49,321 nucleotides of DNA from Bacteroidales bacterium (GTDB lineage Bacteria > Bacteroidota > Bacteroidia > Bacteroidales > JAADJA01). A program made the position numbers and the translations under genes. This document shows positions 32,432-40,956 of the stretch, piece by piece (positions within the stretch are counted from its first letter, which is position 1; every line of letters begins with the position of its first letter). The notes beneath the pieces are model-generated. The model did not search any database and had not been told where the DNA came from. It saw only the letters and a program-made list of their open reading frames with translations. The DNA lies in NCBI GenBank assembly GCA_016783885.1, contig JADHVR010000020.1, positions 1-49,321 on the forward strand, written 5' to 3'.

Positions 32432-34897
32432 TTATTTTTTAACTTCATCCTCTTTCTTTGTCTCTTCTTTCTTTGTCCCCTCTATCTTTGTCTCCTCTTT
32501 TTTTATCTCCTCTTTTTTTGTCTCCTCTTTTTTTGTCCCCTCTTTCTTTGTCTCCTCTTTTTTTATCTCCTCTTTTTTTGTCCCCTCTATCTTTGTCTCC
32601 TCTTTCTTTATCTCCTCTTTTTTTGTCCCCTCTTCTTTTGTCTCCTCTTTTTTTGCTCTGCCTTTCTTTTCTTTTGCCATTTTTTCAAGTTTAGCTTTAG
32701 CTTTCTGTTCCATGTCCGATTTCAAGGTTGCAAGCGCTTCAATGTCGCCAAGTGTGGATTTCTCAACGCTATCCTTTACTTTTTTAATTGCCCTTTTGGT
32801 GGATTTTTCATCTTTCTTGGCTTTAACAACCTCTTTGGCTTTTTCTTCAGCCTTAACATCCTGTAATACCTTTGTATGCGAAAGGATGATTTTTTTGTTT
32901 TCTTTTGAAAACTCAATAACTTTAAAGTCAAGGCTTTCATCTATCTTTACTAAGACTTCGTCTTCCTTTGCCAGGTGGCGTTTCGGAGCAAATCCTTCAA
33001 CTCCGTAAGGCAATGCTATTACGGCTCCTTTATCAAATAGTTCTATAATAGTTCCTTTATGAACGGAGTCAACTGTGAACACAGTTTCAAATACATCCCA
33101 TGGGTTTTCTTCTAATTGTTTGTGTCCTAAGCTCAGCCTCCTGTTTTCTTCATCAACATCCAGCACAACAACTTCGATATTTTCACCTATCTTGGTGAAT
33201 TCAGCAGGATGCTTGATTTTCTTGGACCAGGAAAGATCGGAAATATGGATCAAACCGTCAACGCCTTCTTCAAGTTCAACAAAGATTCCGAAGTTGGTGA
33301 AGTTGCGAACGATAGCCGTATGTTTGGAGTTAACCGGATATTTTTCTTTGATGTTGATCCAGGGATCGGGAATTAGTTGCTTTATACCGAGAGACATTTT
33401 TCTCTCTTCACGGTCGAGTGTCAGGATTACAGCTTCTACTTCATCTCCAACCTTGAGAAAATCCTGGGCAGTCCTTAAGTGTTGCGACCACGACATTTCC
33501 GAAACATGTATCAACCCTTCAACTCCGGCGGCAATTTCGACAAAAGCACCGTAGTCGGCAATAACGACAACTTTTCCTTTAACGTTATCTCCGATTTTCA
33601 AATTTGTATCAAGCGATTCCCACGGATGTGGGGTTAATTGTTTCAGCCCGAGTGCAATCCGTTTCTTATTATCGTCAAAGTCGAGAATAGCAACTTTGAT
33701 TTTCTGATCTAATTCAACTATTTCATCAGGATGATTTATTCTGCCCCATGAAAGATCGGTTATATGGATCAGTCCGTCAACACCTCCAAGATCGATGAAT
33801 ACACCATACGAGGTTATGTTTTTAACAGTACCTTCAAGCACCTGTCCTTTTTCAAGTTTCGACATAATCTCTATCTTTTGTGCTTCAAGTTCATCTTCGA
33901 TCAGCGCTTTATGTGATACAACAACGTTTTTATATTCATGGTTTATCTTAACAACTTTAAATTCCATTGTTTTATCAACAAAAACATCATAATCACGGAT
34001 TGGCTTTACATCGATTTGTGATCCGGGCAGGAACGCTTCAATTCCGAAAACATCAACAATCAATCCTCCTTTAGTACGACATTTTACGTAACCATTAATG
34101 ATTTCGTCTTTATCGTAAGCTTTGTTAATTCTTTCCCATGAACGCAAAATGCGGGCTTTTTTATGAGACAAAACCAATTGTCCGGTTGGGTCTTCCTGGT
34201 TTTCAACGTAAACCTCAATTTCATCACCAACCTTCAAATCAGGATTATATCTTAATTCGTTAAGAGGGATAACTCCGTCGGATTTGAAGCCAATGTTTAC
34301 AACAACCTCTCTGTTACTCATTGAAACAACGGTTCCATCAAGTACTTCATGTTCAACAATAGATTTCAGCGTGTTGTCGTAAAGATTTTCTAACTTTTGC
34401 CTTTCATCAAGTGTGTAGATATCTTGTTTTTTTCCAACAGAATCCCAATCGAAAGAAGGTGGTTCGGTAGTTGCAGAAGGGGTATGTTCAGGTTTCGTTT
34501 CAACGGGTTCTTCCATTTTTATTTCTTCTTTAGCTTCCACCTTCACTTCTTCTACTTCTACTACTACTTCTTCTTTTTTTTTATCCGGTTCTTCTTTTGC
34601 CTTATCCTCATCTATAATTTTTTCTTCTTCCTTAACCTTCACCTCAGCCTTAGCCTCAGTTTCAACCTTAGCCTCAGTTTCAGCCTCAGTCTTAGCTTCA
34701 ACCTCAGCCTTTTCCTTTACCTCTTCTTTTTTCACTATTTCCGATTTCTCTTCCTCTTCTTTTTTATCTTCAGTTTCAACCTTTGTTTCAACCTTTTTCT
34801 CAGCTTCCTGGTTTGCTTTGGTTTCTTCTGATTTCTTATCCTCAGTAATCTCAGTGGCTACTTCAGGATTTGTGGTTTCTTTAATTTCTTCTGACAT
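32432..34897 (-). CDS. rpsA: 30S ribosomal protein S1 with long charged extensions
   Basis: The 821-residue product has six S1 domains (about residues 175-680; for example SYGVFIDLGGVDGLIHITDL and DYGAFVEIAAGVEGLIHVSE). S1 binds mRNA and helps initiation. Bacteroidota S1 proteins are usually near 600 residues. Here an acidic and Lys-rich N-terminal region of about 150 residues and a C-terminal tail of about 120 residues account for the excess. The tail ends in a pentapeptide array (KKEET, KKEEI, KxEGT) encoded by a 15-bp tandem repeat. ATG 34897 (MSEEIKE) is preferred to the TTG six bases upstream. Confidence 0.93.
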   Translation of the reverse strand: MSEEIKETTNPEVATEITEDKKSEETKANQEAEKKVETKVETEDKKEEEEKSEIVKKEEVKEKAEVEAKTEAETEAKVETEAKAEVKVKEEEKIIDEDKAKEEPDKKKEEVVVEVEEVKVEAKEEIKMEEPVETKPEHTPSATTEPPSFDWDSVGKKQDIYTLDERQKLENLYDNTLKSIVEHEVLDGTVVSMSNREVVVNIGFKSDGVIPLNELRYNPDLKVGDEIEVYVENQEDPTGQLVLSHKKARILRSWERINKAYDKDEIINGYVKCRTKGGLIVDVFGIEAFLPGSQIDVKPIRDYDVFVDKTMEFKVVKINHEYKNVVVSHKALIEDELEAQKIEIMSKLEKGQVLEGTVKNITSYGVFIDLGGVDGLIHITDLSWGRINHPDEIVELDQKIKVAILDFDDNKKRIALGLKQLTPHPWESLDTNLKIGDNVKGKVVVIADYGAFVEIAAGVEGLIHVSEMSWSQHLRTAQDFLKVGDEVEAVILTLDREERKMSLGIKQLIPDPWINIKEKYPVNSKHTAIVRNFTNFGIFVELEEGVDGLIHISDLSWSKKIKHPAEFTKIGENIEVVVLDVDEENRRLSLGHKQLEENPWDVFETVFTVDSVHKGTIIELFDKGAVIALPYGVEGFAPKRHLAKEDEVLVKIDESLDFKVIEFSKENKKIILSHTKVLQDVKAEEKAKEVVKAKKDEKSTKRAIKKVKDSVEKSTLGDIEALATLKSDMEQKAKAKLEKMAKEKKGRAKKEETKEEGTKKEEIKKEETKIEGTKKEEIKKEETKKEGTKKEETKKEEIKKEETKIEGTKKEETKKEDEVKK
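32453..32650 (-). repeat. 15-bp tandem repeat array in the rpsA 3' end
   Basis: Units of about 15 bp (on plus, TCTTTTTTTGTCTCC with T/C and A/T variants) repeat about a dozen times. They code for KKEET/KKEEI/KxEGT pentapeptides. Higher-order copies are visible, since the KIEGTKKEE block recurs. Such arrays change length readily in multiples of five residues without breaking the frame. Confidence 0.85.
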
Positions 34898-34937
34898 TAA
34901 CAAAAAACTTTGTATTCCGTATGTTCAGGCTTCCTCC

Positions 34938-34967
34938 CCGATTACCGGAATCCCTGTACATAATCGG
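34938..34967 (-). promoter_or_regulatory. Inverted repeat in the rpsA leader
   Basis: CCGATTA (34938-34944) and TAATCGG (34961-34967) are exact inverse copies 16 bp apart, inside the predicted 5' untranslated region (about 98 bases) of rpsA. The position suits S1 autoregulation, but no known leader motif is recognised. Confidence 0.4.
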
Positions 34968-35001
34968 AATTGATTATACAATACTCAAAAAATCGGGGGT
35001 G

Positions 35002-35009
35002 CAAAAGTA
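35002..35009 (-). promoter_or_regulatory. -7 promoter element of rpsA
   Basis: The minus strand reads TACTTTTGCAC. Transcription start near 34995 leaves a leader of about 98 bases, long compared with other genes in this window. It is divergent from and 22 bp away from the ychF element. Confidence 0.6.
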
Positions 35010-35031
35010 TTATTTTTTTTGATATATCTTA

Positions 35032-35039
35032 TATCTTTG
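35032..35039 (+). promoter_or_regulatory. -7 promoter element of ychF
   Basis: TATCTTTG matches TAnnTTTG. Transcription would start near 35046, about 24 bases before the ATG at 35070. Confidence 0.55.
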
Positions 35040-35069
35040 TAAAAAAATTTATTTCTAAAATTTAATTTT

Positions 35070-36167
35070 ATGGCTCTTAAATGTGGCATCATCGGCATTA
35101 CTAATACAGGCAAAACAACAATTTTCAATTGTATATCTAAAACTAAAGCACAAACAAGCAATTTTGCATTTAGCGCTTCAAAATCCAACCTGGGTATTGT
35201 AGATGTGCCTGATAACAGGCTTTATGAAATTGCCAGGCTTGTCAAACCTGCAAAAGTAACGCCCGCAACGGTCGAAATTGTGGATATACCGGGGCTGGCA
35301 AAAGGCGCAAGTCATGGCGAGGGAATAGGAAATAAATTCCTTATGGATATTCAACAAACAGATGCCATAATTCATGTATTAAGATGTTTTGACGATGAGA
35401 ACCTTCCTCACATCGAAGGTTCGGTTAATCCTGTCAGGGATATGGAAATCGTTGATCTTGAATTGCAGGTTAAAGACCTTGATATGGTGGAGCGTAAAAT
35501 CCAGCGAATGGAAAAAACTGCAAAATCGGGAGATAAAGATGCTAAAAGAGCCATAGAGGTTTTAAATAAATACAAGGATCATTTTGAAAATTTTCAGAAT
35601 GCCAGGACAATAGATATAGAAAAAAATGATAAAAAATATGTGTCCGATTTGTTTTTGTTAACCGATAAGCCTGTAATATATGTTTGCAATGTTGATGAAG
35701 CTTCGGCTGCGTCGGGCAATAAGTATGTTGAAAAGGTGAAGGAAGCATTAAAGAACCGGAAAACTGAAATTCTTATCTTAGCAGGCGCCCTTGAATCCGA
35801 TATTTCTGAACTGGAAACCGAAGGTGACAGAATGGAATTTCTTGAAGATGCCGGTCTTTCAGAACCAGGTGTAAATAAAATGATTCGTTCGGCATATAGC
35901 CTTTTAAATTTACAGTCCTTTTTCACAGCCGCACATAAAGAAGCCAGGGCATGGACAATTAAAAATGGAATGAACGCACGGGAGGCTGCGGGAGTGATTC
36001 ATAGCGACCTGGAACGTGGTTTTATCAGGGCAGAAGTGATTAAATACACAGATTATATTGAACTCGGTTCGGAAAATGCTGTAAAGGAAGCCGGTAAAAT
36101 GAAACTTGAGGGAAAAGATTATATTGTTGAGGATGGGGATTTAATGTTTATCAGGTTTAATGTTTGA
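35070..36167 (+). CDS. ychF: Redox-regulated ATPase YchF (Obg-family)
   Basis: The 365-residue protein has the P-loop GITNTGKTTIFN (about 8-19), switch DIPGLAKGASHGEGIGNKFL, the ATP-favouring NVDEAS in place of NKxD, and a C-terminal TGS domain ending VEDGDLMFIRFNV. YchF is a translation-associated ATPase that binds the ribosome. The length fits the family exactly. A long hairpin follows the stop codon. Confidence 0.97.
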   Translation: MALKCGIIGITNTGKTTIFNCISKTKAQTSNFAFSASKSNLGIVDVPDNRLYEIARLVKPAKVTPATVEIVDIPGLAKGASHGEGIGNKFLMDIQQTDAIIHVLRCFDDENLPHIEGSVNPVRDMEIVDLELQVKDLDMVERKIQRMEKTAKSGDKDAKRAIEVLNKYKDHFENFQNARTIDIEKNDKKYVSDLFLLTDKPVIYVCNVDEASAASGNKYVEKVKEALKNRKTEILILAGALESDISELETEGDRMEFLEDAGLSEPGVNKMIRSAYSLLNLQSFFTAAHKEARAWTIKNGMNAREAAGVIHSDLERGFIRAEVIKYTDYIELGSENAVKEAGKMKLEGKDYIVEDGDLMFIRFNV

Positions 36168-36170
36168 TAG

Positions 36171-36210
36171 TCCTAAACTTTTGCAAGCGCAGCACAGCGA
36201 AAGTTTAGGA
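36171..36210. terminator. Stem-loop after ychF
   Basis: TCCTAAACTTT (36171-36181) and AAAGTTTAGGA (36200-36210) are exact 11-bp inverse arms. The loop carries a smaller stem (CGC/GCG) and the motif CGCAGCACAGCG (36188-36199), of which a near copy occurs at 38137-38148. No strong T-run follows, so it may be a repeat used as a terminator. Confidence 0.55.
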
Positions 36211-36408
36211 ATAATGCAGGTGAAAAAATTTATAACAATATTGATGTTTTATAAAAAATAAAATGTATTTTTACAGTTATATAAACACAATAAATAACAT
36301 GACAAAGCAAAACCACACTTTTCATTTCGCTAATTTACAGCCACTTAATAAAATGAGGAACTATGGGCAAAGTAAAAATAAACACAATAGAGGTGTGGAT
36401 ATACAGTA

Positions 36409-36418
36409 GTTACCAAAC
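36409..36418 (+). repeat. Inverted flank of the LRR gene, left
   Basis: GTTACCAAAC is the exact inverse of GTTTGGTAAC at 38025-38034; extending to TAA on the gene side gives 13 of 14 matching. The two face each other around a single gene. The rest of 36211-36445 shows no coding frame. Confidence 0.45.
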
Positions 36419-36445
36419 ATAAAATGAAAACAAAAACATAAGGTT

Positions 36446-38005
36446 ATGAAAAAACTACATTTAATTTTAATAACAATTTTGATTTCTTTATTAAGTCAAG
36501 GTCAAACTGTTTACATACCAGATGCCAGTTTCAAGGCAATTTTGATTGAATTGGGTATTGACTCAAATAATAATGGCGAAATAGAATATTCAGAAGCTGA
36601 AATAGTGACTGAATTACCATTATTTTCTTGGACGGAAATAATATCAGATTTAACAGGAATTGAAGCATTTATTAATCTTGAATATCTGGATTGCGGTAAT
36701 CACGCCATTTCAACATTAGATTTATCATCCAATACATACTTAAAAATCCTTGATTGTGCTGTAAACGTTTTAGATAGCCTTAACGTAACTCAGTGCATAC
36801 AACTAAAAAAAATAACATGTTACTTTAATCAATTGATTAATATTAACATAAGTAATTGTATTAATTTAGAAGAATTATCCTGTCATGATAATAGTATTAA
36901 CTCTATTGACTTATCCAGTAACTTATCTCTCAATAAATTAATTTGCGACGATAACTTAATATCAAATTTGGATTTATCGCAAAATTTGCGATTAAAATAC
37001 TTGCGTTTTGATGATAATTTAATATCTAACCTATCATTAGCGTCTAATGATTCAATTGAATATTTAAACTGTAACAACAATTTATTAACTGACTTAAACC
37101 TTGCAAACAACACTTTTCTTGAAAAACTCTGGTGCGAAGAGAACCAGCTCTCATCGCTGCAACTGCCATCCAGCAATAATTTGACATGGATATATTGTTC
37201 AAAAAATCAATTGTCAGAGATTGATTTATCGGGCGTTATCGGATTAGAAAGATTATTTTGTGACTATAATTCTCTATCTGCACTTGATTTAGACAATAAT
37301 TATAACCTCAAAGTTTTAGGTTGTGCTTATAATATTCTGGAGAACCTCGATTTTAGTTATAATCCTGTTTTAGAATCAGTAGGTTGTGTTTCTAATAATA
37401 TAACCAACATAGACGTTACAAATAATTTGTTATTAAAAACCCTTTGGGCAGATTCAAATCCATCATTAAATCCTGATATTTCAAATAATATATTATTGAC
37501 TTATTATGGTTGTTCCAATAATAATATAAGTTCTCTTGATATAACAAATAATATCAATCTTGAATTCTTCCGTTGTGGTCTAAATCCCATTGTCAGCCTC
37601 GACTTGACATATAACACTCAACTAACATACATCGAAATAAGAGAGTGTTTTGATTTGGAAGAAATTTGCGTTTGGGAACTTCCTTTCCCACCATCAGGAG
37701 TAACTTTAAGTGCTTATGGAATAAATATAGGTAATATTAATTTTATTATTTGTACAACCGATACCCCTGAATTTACAGATCCTTCGACTCAAGAATTTAA
37801 TATTTATCCAAATCCGTCATCAGGTGTTTTTTCGGTAATTGGAGAAAATATTGAAAAACTTGATTTATTAAGTCTTTCGGGAGAGTTATTAATTTCAAAA
37901 AACGGTTCATCAGAAATAGACTTGACAAGTTACTCCAAAGGAATTTACCTAATTAGAGTCTTTACCGACAAAGGAATGTATATGGATAAAATTGTAGTTC
38001 AATGA
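36446..38005 (+). CDS. Leucine-rich-repeat protein with T9SS sorting domain
   Basis: The 519-residue product has a signal peptide (MKKLHLILITILISLLSQGQ). About fifteen 20-23-residue leucine-rich repeats follow, of the form LxxLxCxxNxLxxLDLSxN (about 55-410). The C-terminal type A sorting domain (about 450-519; FNIYPNPSSGVF, LLSLSGELL, SKGIYLIRVFTDKG, KIVVQ) sends such proteins through the type IX secretion system to the cell surface or medium. Early residues NNNGEIEYSEAEIV look like a calcium-binding loop. The gene stands alone between inverted and direct repeats. Its job is likely adhesion or binding. Confidence 0.9.
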   Translation: MKKLHLILITILISLLSQGQTVYIPDASFKAILIELGIDSNNNGEIEYSEAEIVTELPLFSWTEIISDLTGIEAFINLEYLDCGNHAISTLDLSSNTYLKILDCAVNVLDSLNVTQCIQLKKITCYFNQLININISNCINLEELSCHDNSINSIDLSSNLSLNKLICDDNLISNLDLSQNLRLKYLRFDDNLISNLSLASNDSIEYLNCNNNLLTDLNLANNTFLEKLWCEENQLSSLQLPSSNNLTWIYCSKNQLSEIDLSGVIGLERLFCDYNSLSALDLDNNYNLKVLGCAYNILENLDFSYNPVLESVGCVSNNITNIDVTNNLLLKTLWADSNPSLNPDISNNILLTYYGCSNNNISSLDITNNINLEFFRCGLNPIVSLDLTYNTQLTYIEIRECFDLEEICVWELPFPPSGVTLSAYGINIGNINFIICTTDTPEFTDPSTQEFNIYPNPSSGVFSVIGENIEKLDLLSLSGELLISKNGSSEIDLTSYSKGIYLIRVFTDKGMYMDKIVVQ

Positions 38006-38024
38006 TAGAAAAATAATTAATTAC

Positions 38025-38160
38025 GTTTGGTAACACACGCTCATACTGCATACCGCAATTTGTTGTAAATTTGAACATTATGTTTCATAATTTAATATGG
38101 TTTTAAGCAGAGAAATCAGTGCTAATAAATGCGGTACGCAGCATAGCGCCACACGTTACT
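38025..38160. repeat. Imperfect ~130-bp inverted structure (attC-like)
   Basis: Arms 38030-38057 and 38130-38159 pair with mismatches and bulges (GTAAC...TGCATACCGCA against TGCGGTACGCA...GTTAC), with a loop of about 70 bases. Ends are AAC and GTT, as in integron attC sites, and size is similar to long attC sites, but the classical R-box heptamers do not match fully. No integrase is present. A MITE-like palindrome is the alternative. Confidence 0.4.
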
Positions 38161-38178
38161 CCAAAGAATTGAAGTATG

Positions 38179-39126
38179 TTAAAAATACAACCCATGTAAC
38201 TTTACCCCATCCAGTTTATTATACTCCAAGGCCGGTAAAGGGATTTTAACAAAGTTCAGAACATTAAATATGAATTTAAGAAAGTGAGACCTTGTTTTAA
38301 TCCTGGAAAGGTCAACATCTAAAGAAAGATAGTATTTACGGTATCTTTGATATTCAGGTAAAACTTTACCATTATGTTCGGGCGGATTAGAATTAGCTCC
38401 TAACATTCCTTCTGCTCCATAGCCAATTGCCACATTTAGCCAACCGGGGAATTTAGATTTTTTTGGTAAAAATGATTTTAAATTACCAGAAAGCCAGTAG
38501 GTTTGCCCGTTATAATCTTTTAATGCACTTTCAATTCCACCCGAGCCTAACAAGTCGGGTCTGTATTGCGCATACTCAGTAGGATGATATGACCATTTTA
38601 AATAAAATCTTTGTTCATCCCATGCAAATTGCTGACCTATGAATAAAGCTGTTCCTGCTGCATTGGAAATAAAATCGCCCATCGACGCACCCCACTGGGC
38701 TGAAAACCCATCCAGTATTTCAATAACTGTTAAATAAATAAAACCTGCCGAGCCACCTATCCAAATTGCTTTCTTCCGCTCAACACCTGCCCACCTGTAA
38801 AACTCATAACCAAATTTACCGATATAAGCTGATGCCGTGGCATGTCCTATTTTGTCAACCTGCATCCATTCATTGTTATCATTTATCCAGTGAAAATTGG
38901 ATTGGGGATAATCTTTATACCATGCCTGGTAAAGAACTGCAAGGGTTGAAACATAAATTATGCTTTGCCCTCCGATTACATAAGTTAATCTTTTTTTATT
39001 AAGTGTGTCAGGGTATTTTTTTAAAAAATAAGGTTGCGATTGAGAAAAAATTTTCCCGGCAGAAAATAATATTATTAAAAGGACTATAATTTTTATATGT
39101 ATAGCTAAATGGTTGATCTTTTGCAA
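38179..39126 (-). CDS. DUF2279 family envelope protein
   Basis: The 315-residue product has a signal segment (IIVLLIILFSAGKIFS) and the DUF2279 core: QVDKIGHATASAYIGKFGY (about 87-105), a glycine-rich membrane stretch with WIGGSAGFIYLTVIEILDG, and GASMGDFISNAAGTALF. DUF2279 is related to YfiM-type lipoproteins and is found next to cell-envelope genes; function is unknown. The mltG gene precedes it by 89 bp on the same strand and may share its transcript. Confidence 0.8.
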   Translation of the reverse strand: MQKINHLAIHIKIIVLLIILFSAGKIFSQSQPYFLKKYPDTLNKKRLTYVIGGQSIIYVSTLAVLYQAWYKDYPQSNFHWINDNNEWMQVDKIGHATASAYIGKFGYEFYRWAGVERKKAIWIGGSAGFIYLTVIEILDGFSAQWGASMGDFISNAAGTALFIGQQFAWDEQRFYLKWSYHPTEYAQYRPDLLGSGGIESALKDYNGQTYWLSGNLKSFLPKKSKFPGWLNVAIGYGAEGMLGANSNPPEHNGKVLPEYQRYRKYYLSLDVDLSRIKTRSHFLKFIFNVLNFVKIPLPALEYNKLDGVKLHGLYF

Positions 39127-39215
39127 TTGTATAAGGATTGTTTAATTATTAAATCAAGTATTAAATCTTAAATCTTAAATCTAAAATATTATACTTATTA
39201 TTTTATGTATTACGT

Positions 39216-40301
39216 CTATTTTTTTATATTTCGTTCATCCAGAGCCTTCCTGTATTTATTGGCATTAACAATATGTTGGGCGTTCGTATTAGCAAAAACA
39301 TGATAACCGGAAAAATCATCTTTGGCGCAAAAGAATAAATAGCTGTGATCTTCACGATTAAGTACGGCATCGATTGATGAAATGGATGGTACGCAAATAG
39401 GACCGGGAGGCAAACCGTAATATACATAAGTGTTGTATGGTGAGTCAATTCTTTTGTGGAGGTTTAGAACCCTTTTAATATTAAAATCACCCCAGGCATA
39501 AATAATTGTTGGATCGGCTTGTAACCGCCAGCCGTACTTCATCCTGTTAAAATATACACCTGCAATGGTTGGCTTTTCATCGTCTTTACCGGTTTCTTTT
39601 TCAACTATGGAAGCAAGAATGCTGACTTCAACAGGTTCAAGTCCCACCTGTTCGGCTTTTTGTCTTCTCTTTGTATTCCAGAATTTGTTGTGCTCAGTGT
39701 ACATCCTGTCAATGAAATTTTCGGCAGTTATATTCCAGTACACTTCGTAAGTGTTGGGAATGAAAAGTGTGAGAATGGTTTCGGGAGTAAATCCAAATAT
39801 CTTAATATACGATGAATCATTTATAAGCCTGATTATATCAGCCGAATCAGGCTCAATTTGTGCAGCGATTTTTTTTGCAAATTCTTCTTTGGTTCGGATG
39901 TTATTAAAAATAATCTTTACGGGAGTTTGCTCTCCTGAGCGTAATAAGTTTATTAGTTCATCATTACTCATTCCATCCTTCACCATGTATCTGCCGGGAT
40001 GAATATTTTTAGGCAGGTTCTTCTTTTTTGCCAGCCATTCAAAGTTATTTCGGTTTATTACAATTCCCTTTTCATACAATATAGTCTTTAAATCTTCGTA
40101 AGATGAACCGGTTGGTATATAAACAGAAGTTGTCTGATCGTCTTTTACCCAGGTATTAGGTTTTAAAATAACTTTATACAATTGGTATGCGACAATGAGG
40201 GCTGCAATTATTAATATTAAAAGTATGTAAAGAAGAAATCTCGAAAACTTTGATCTTTTTTTTCGTTTTCCGCTGCTGTATCTTGGATGGTAGTACTCCA
40301 T
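39216..40301 (-). CDS. mltG: Endolytic murein transglycosylase MltG
   Basis: The 361-residue protein has a basic cytosolic start, one membrane helix (FLLYILLILIIAALIVAY, about 22-40), a LysM-like segment and a YceG domain. The catalytic Glu lies in ILASIVEKETG (about residue 235), followed by FNRMKYGWRLQADPTIIYAW. MltG cuts nascent glycan strands in the periplasm and sets their length. Length and motifs are normal. A -7 promoter lies upstream. Confidence 0.95.
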   Translation of the reverse strand: MEYYHPRYSSGKRKKRSKFSRFLLYILLILIIAALIVAYQLYKVILKPNTWVKDDQTTSVYIPTGSSYEDLKTILYEKGIVINRNNFEWLAKKKNLPKNIHPGRYMVKDGMSNDELINLLRSGEQTPVKIIFNNIRTKEEFAKKIAAQIEPDSADIIRLINDSSYIKIFGFTPETILTLFIPNTYEVYWNITAENFIDRMYTEHNKFWNTKRRQKAEQVGLEPVEVSILASIVEKETGKDDEKPTIAGVYFNRMKYGWRLQADPTIIYAWGDFNIKRVLNLHKRIDSPYNTYVYYGLPPGPICVPSISSIDAVLNREDHSYLFFCAKDDFSGYHVFANTNAQHIVNANKYRKALDERNIKK

Positions 40302-40347
40302 TAATTCTCAATTGTTTTGTTAATTTATTTTTAGCAACAATTATACG

Positions 40348-40355
40348 CAAAAATA
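40348..40355 (-). promoter_or_regulatory. -7 promoter element of mltG
   Basis: The minus strand reads TATTTTTG followed by CGTA. Transcription start near 40340 leaves a leader of about 39 bases. Confidence 0.55.
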
Positions 40356-40371
40356 CTGAAAGTGTTATAAT

Positions 40372-40905
40372 TTAAGCTTGGTAATGAATTAATTGTAATA
40401 CATATTCATCCATCCATTTATCTTTTATATGCAGCCATTCATTTTTTTTCCCTATAATTTTAAAATTATGTTTTTTAAACAAATTAAGGCTGGCTGTGTT
40501 GTTAATAGTAATATTGCAATAAACCTGGTGGAGGTGGAGTATTTTAAAACAATATTCCAAAAGTAATTCAAGCGCTTCGGCAGCATAACCTTTCCTGCGT
40601 TCTTCTTTTACAATTAAAATTCCAATTCCTGCTCTTTTATTCGCCGGGTCAAAATCGAAAAGATCGATGCTCCCGATTGTTACTTTTTGATTCCCTTTAT
40701 CTATTTTATCAATCATTAATCGAAGCTGTTTTGTTGTGAAGATGTCCTGTTGAGAACTAATTACATATTGCTCCAGATCAAATTTTGAAAAGGGTGTTAC
40801 TGTGTTGCTTAAATGCCAGATTTTATCATCGTTTTCCCAATGATACAGTATGTCAACATCAGTTGGTTCTAAAGCCCTTAGTTTTATGTTTTTACCTTTA
40901 AGCAT
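40372..40905 (-). CDS. GNAT family N-acetyltransferase (RimJ/SpeG-like)
   Basis: The 177-residue protein begins with IKLRALEPTDVDILYHWEND. The acetyl-CoA loop region is GIGILIVKEERRKGYAAEAL (about 90-109), and the typical C-terminal NNTASLNLFKKHNFKIIGK follows. Members acetylate ribosomal protein N-termini, polyamines or small amines; the substrate is not evident. A second GNAT lies directly upstream, but the two are not close sequence copies. Confidence 0.9.
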   Translation of the reverse strand: MLKGKNIKLRALEPTDVDILYHWENDDKIWHLSNTVTPFSKFDLEQYVISSQQDIFTTKQLRLMIDKIDKGNQKVTIGSIDLFDFDPANKRAGIGILIVKEERRKGYAAEALELLLEYCFKILHLHQVYCNITINNTASLNLFKKHNFKIIGKKNEWLHIKDKWMDEYVLQLIHYQA

Positions 40906-40956
40906 TTATTTAAAGTTTTTTATAATTGTTTGAATCGTTTTGATTTTTATATTAAA

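Noticed and set aside
32453..32650. Tandem repeats considered as a CRISPR array
   Set aside because: Units are contiguous 15-mers inside a reading frame with no spacers.
32429..33008. Plus-strand frames rich in Leu/Ser/Phe opposite the rpsA 3' end
   Set aside because: They are the antisense reading of the 15-bp repeat array and of S1 domains; no independent start signal.
34397..34831. Plus-strand Phe/Leu-rich frame opposite the rpsA N-terminal region
   Set aside because: It is the antisense of Glu/Lys codons and only looks like a membrane protein because of that.
39160..39187. Tandem AAATCTT units between DUF2279 and mltG genes
   Set aside because: Short, simple AT-rich repeat with no dyad or partner elsewhere beyond loose similarity at 4248-4265.
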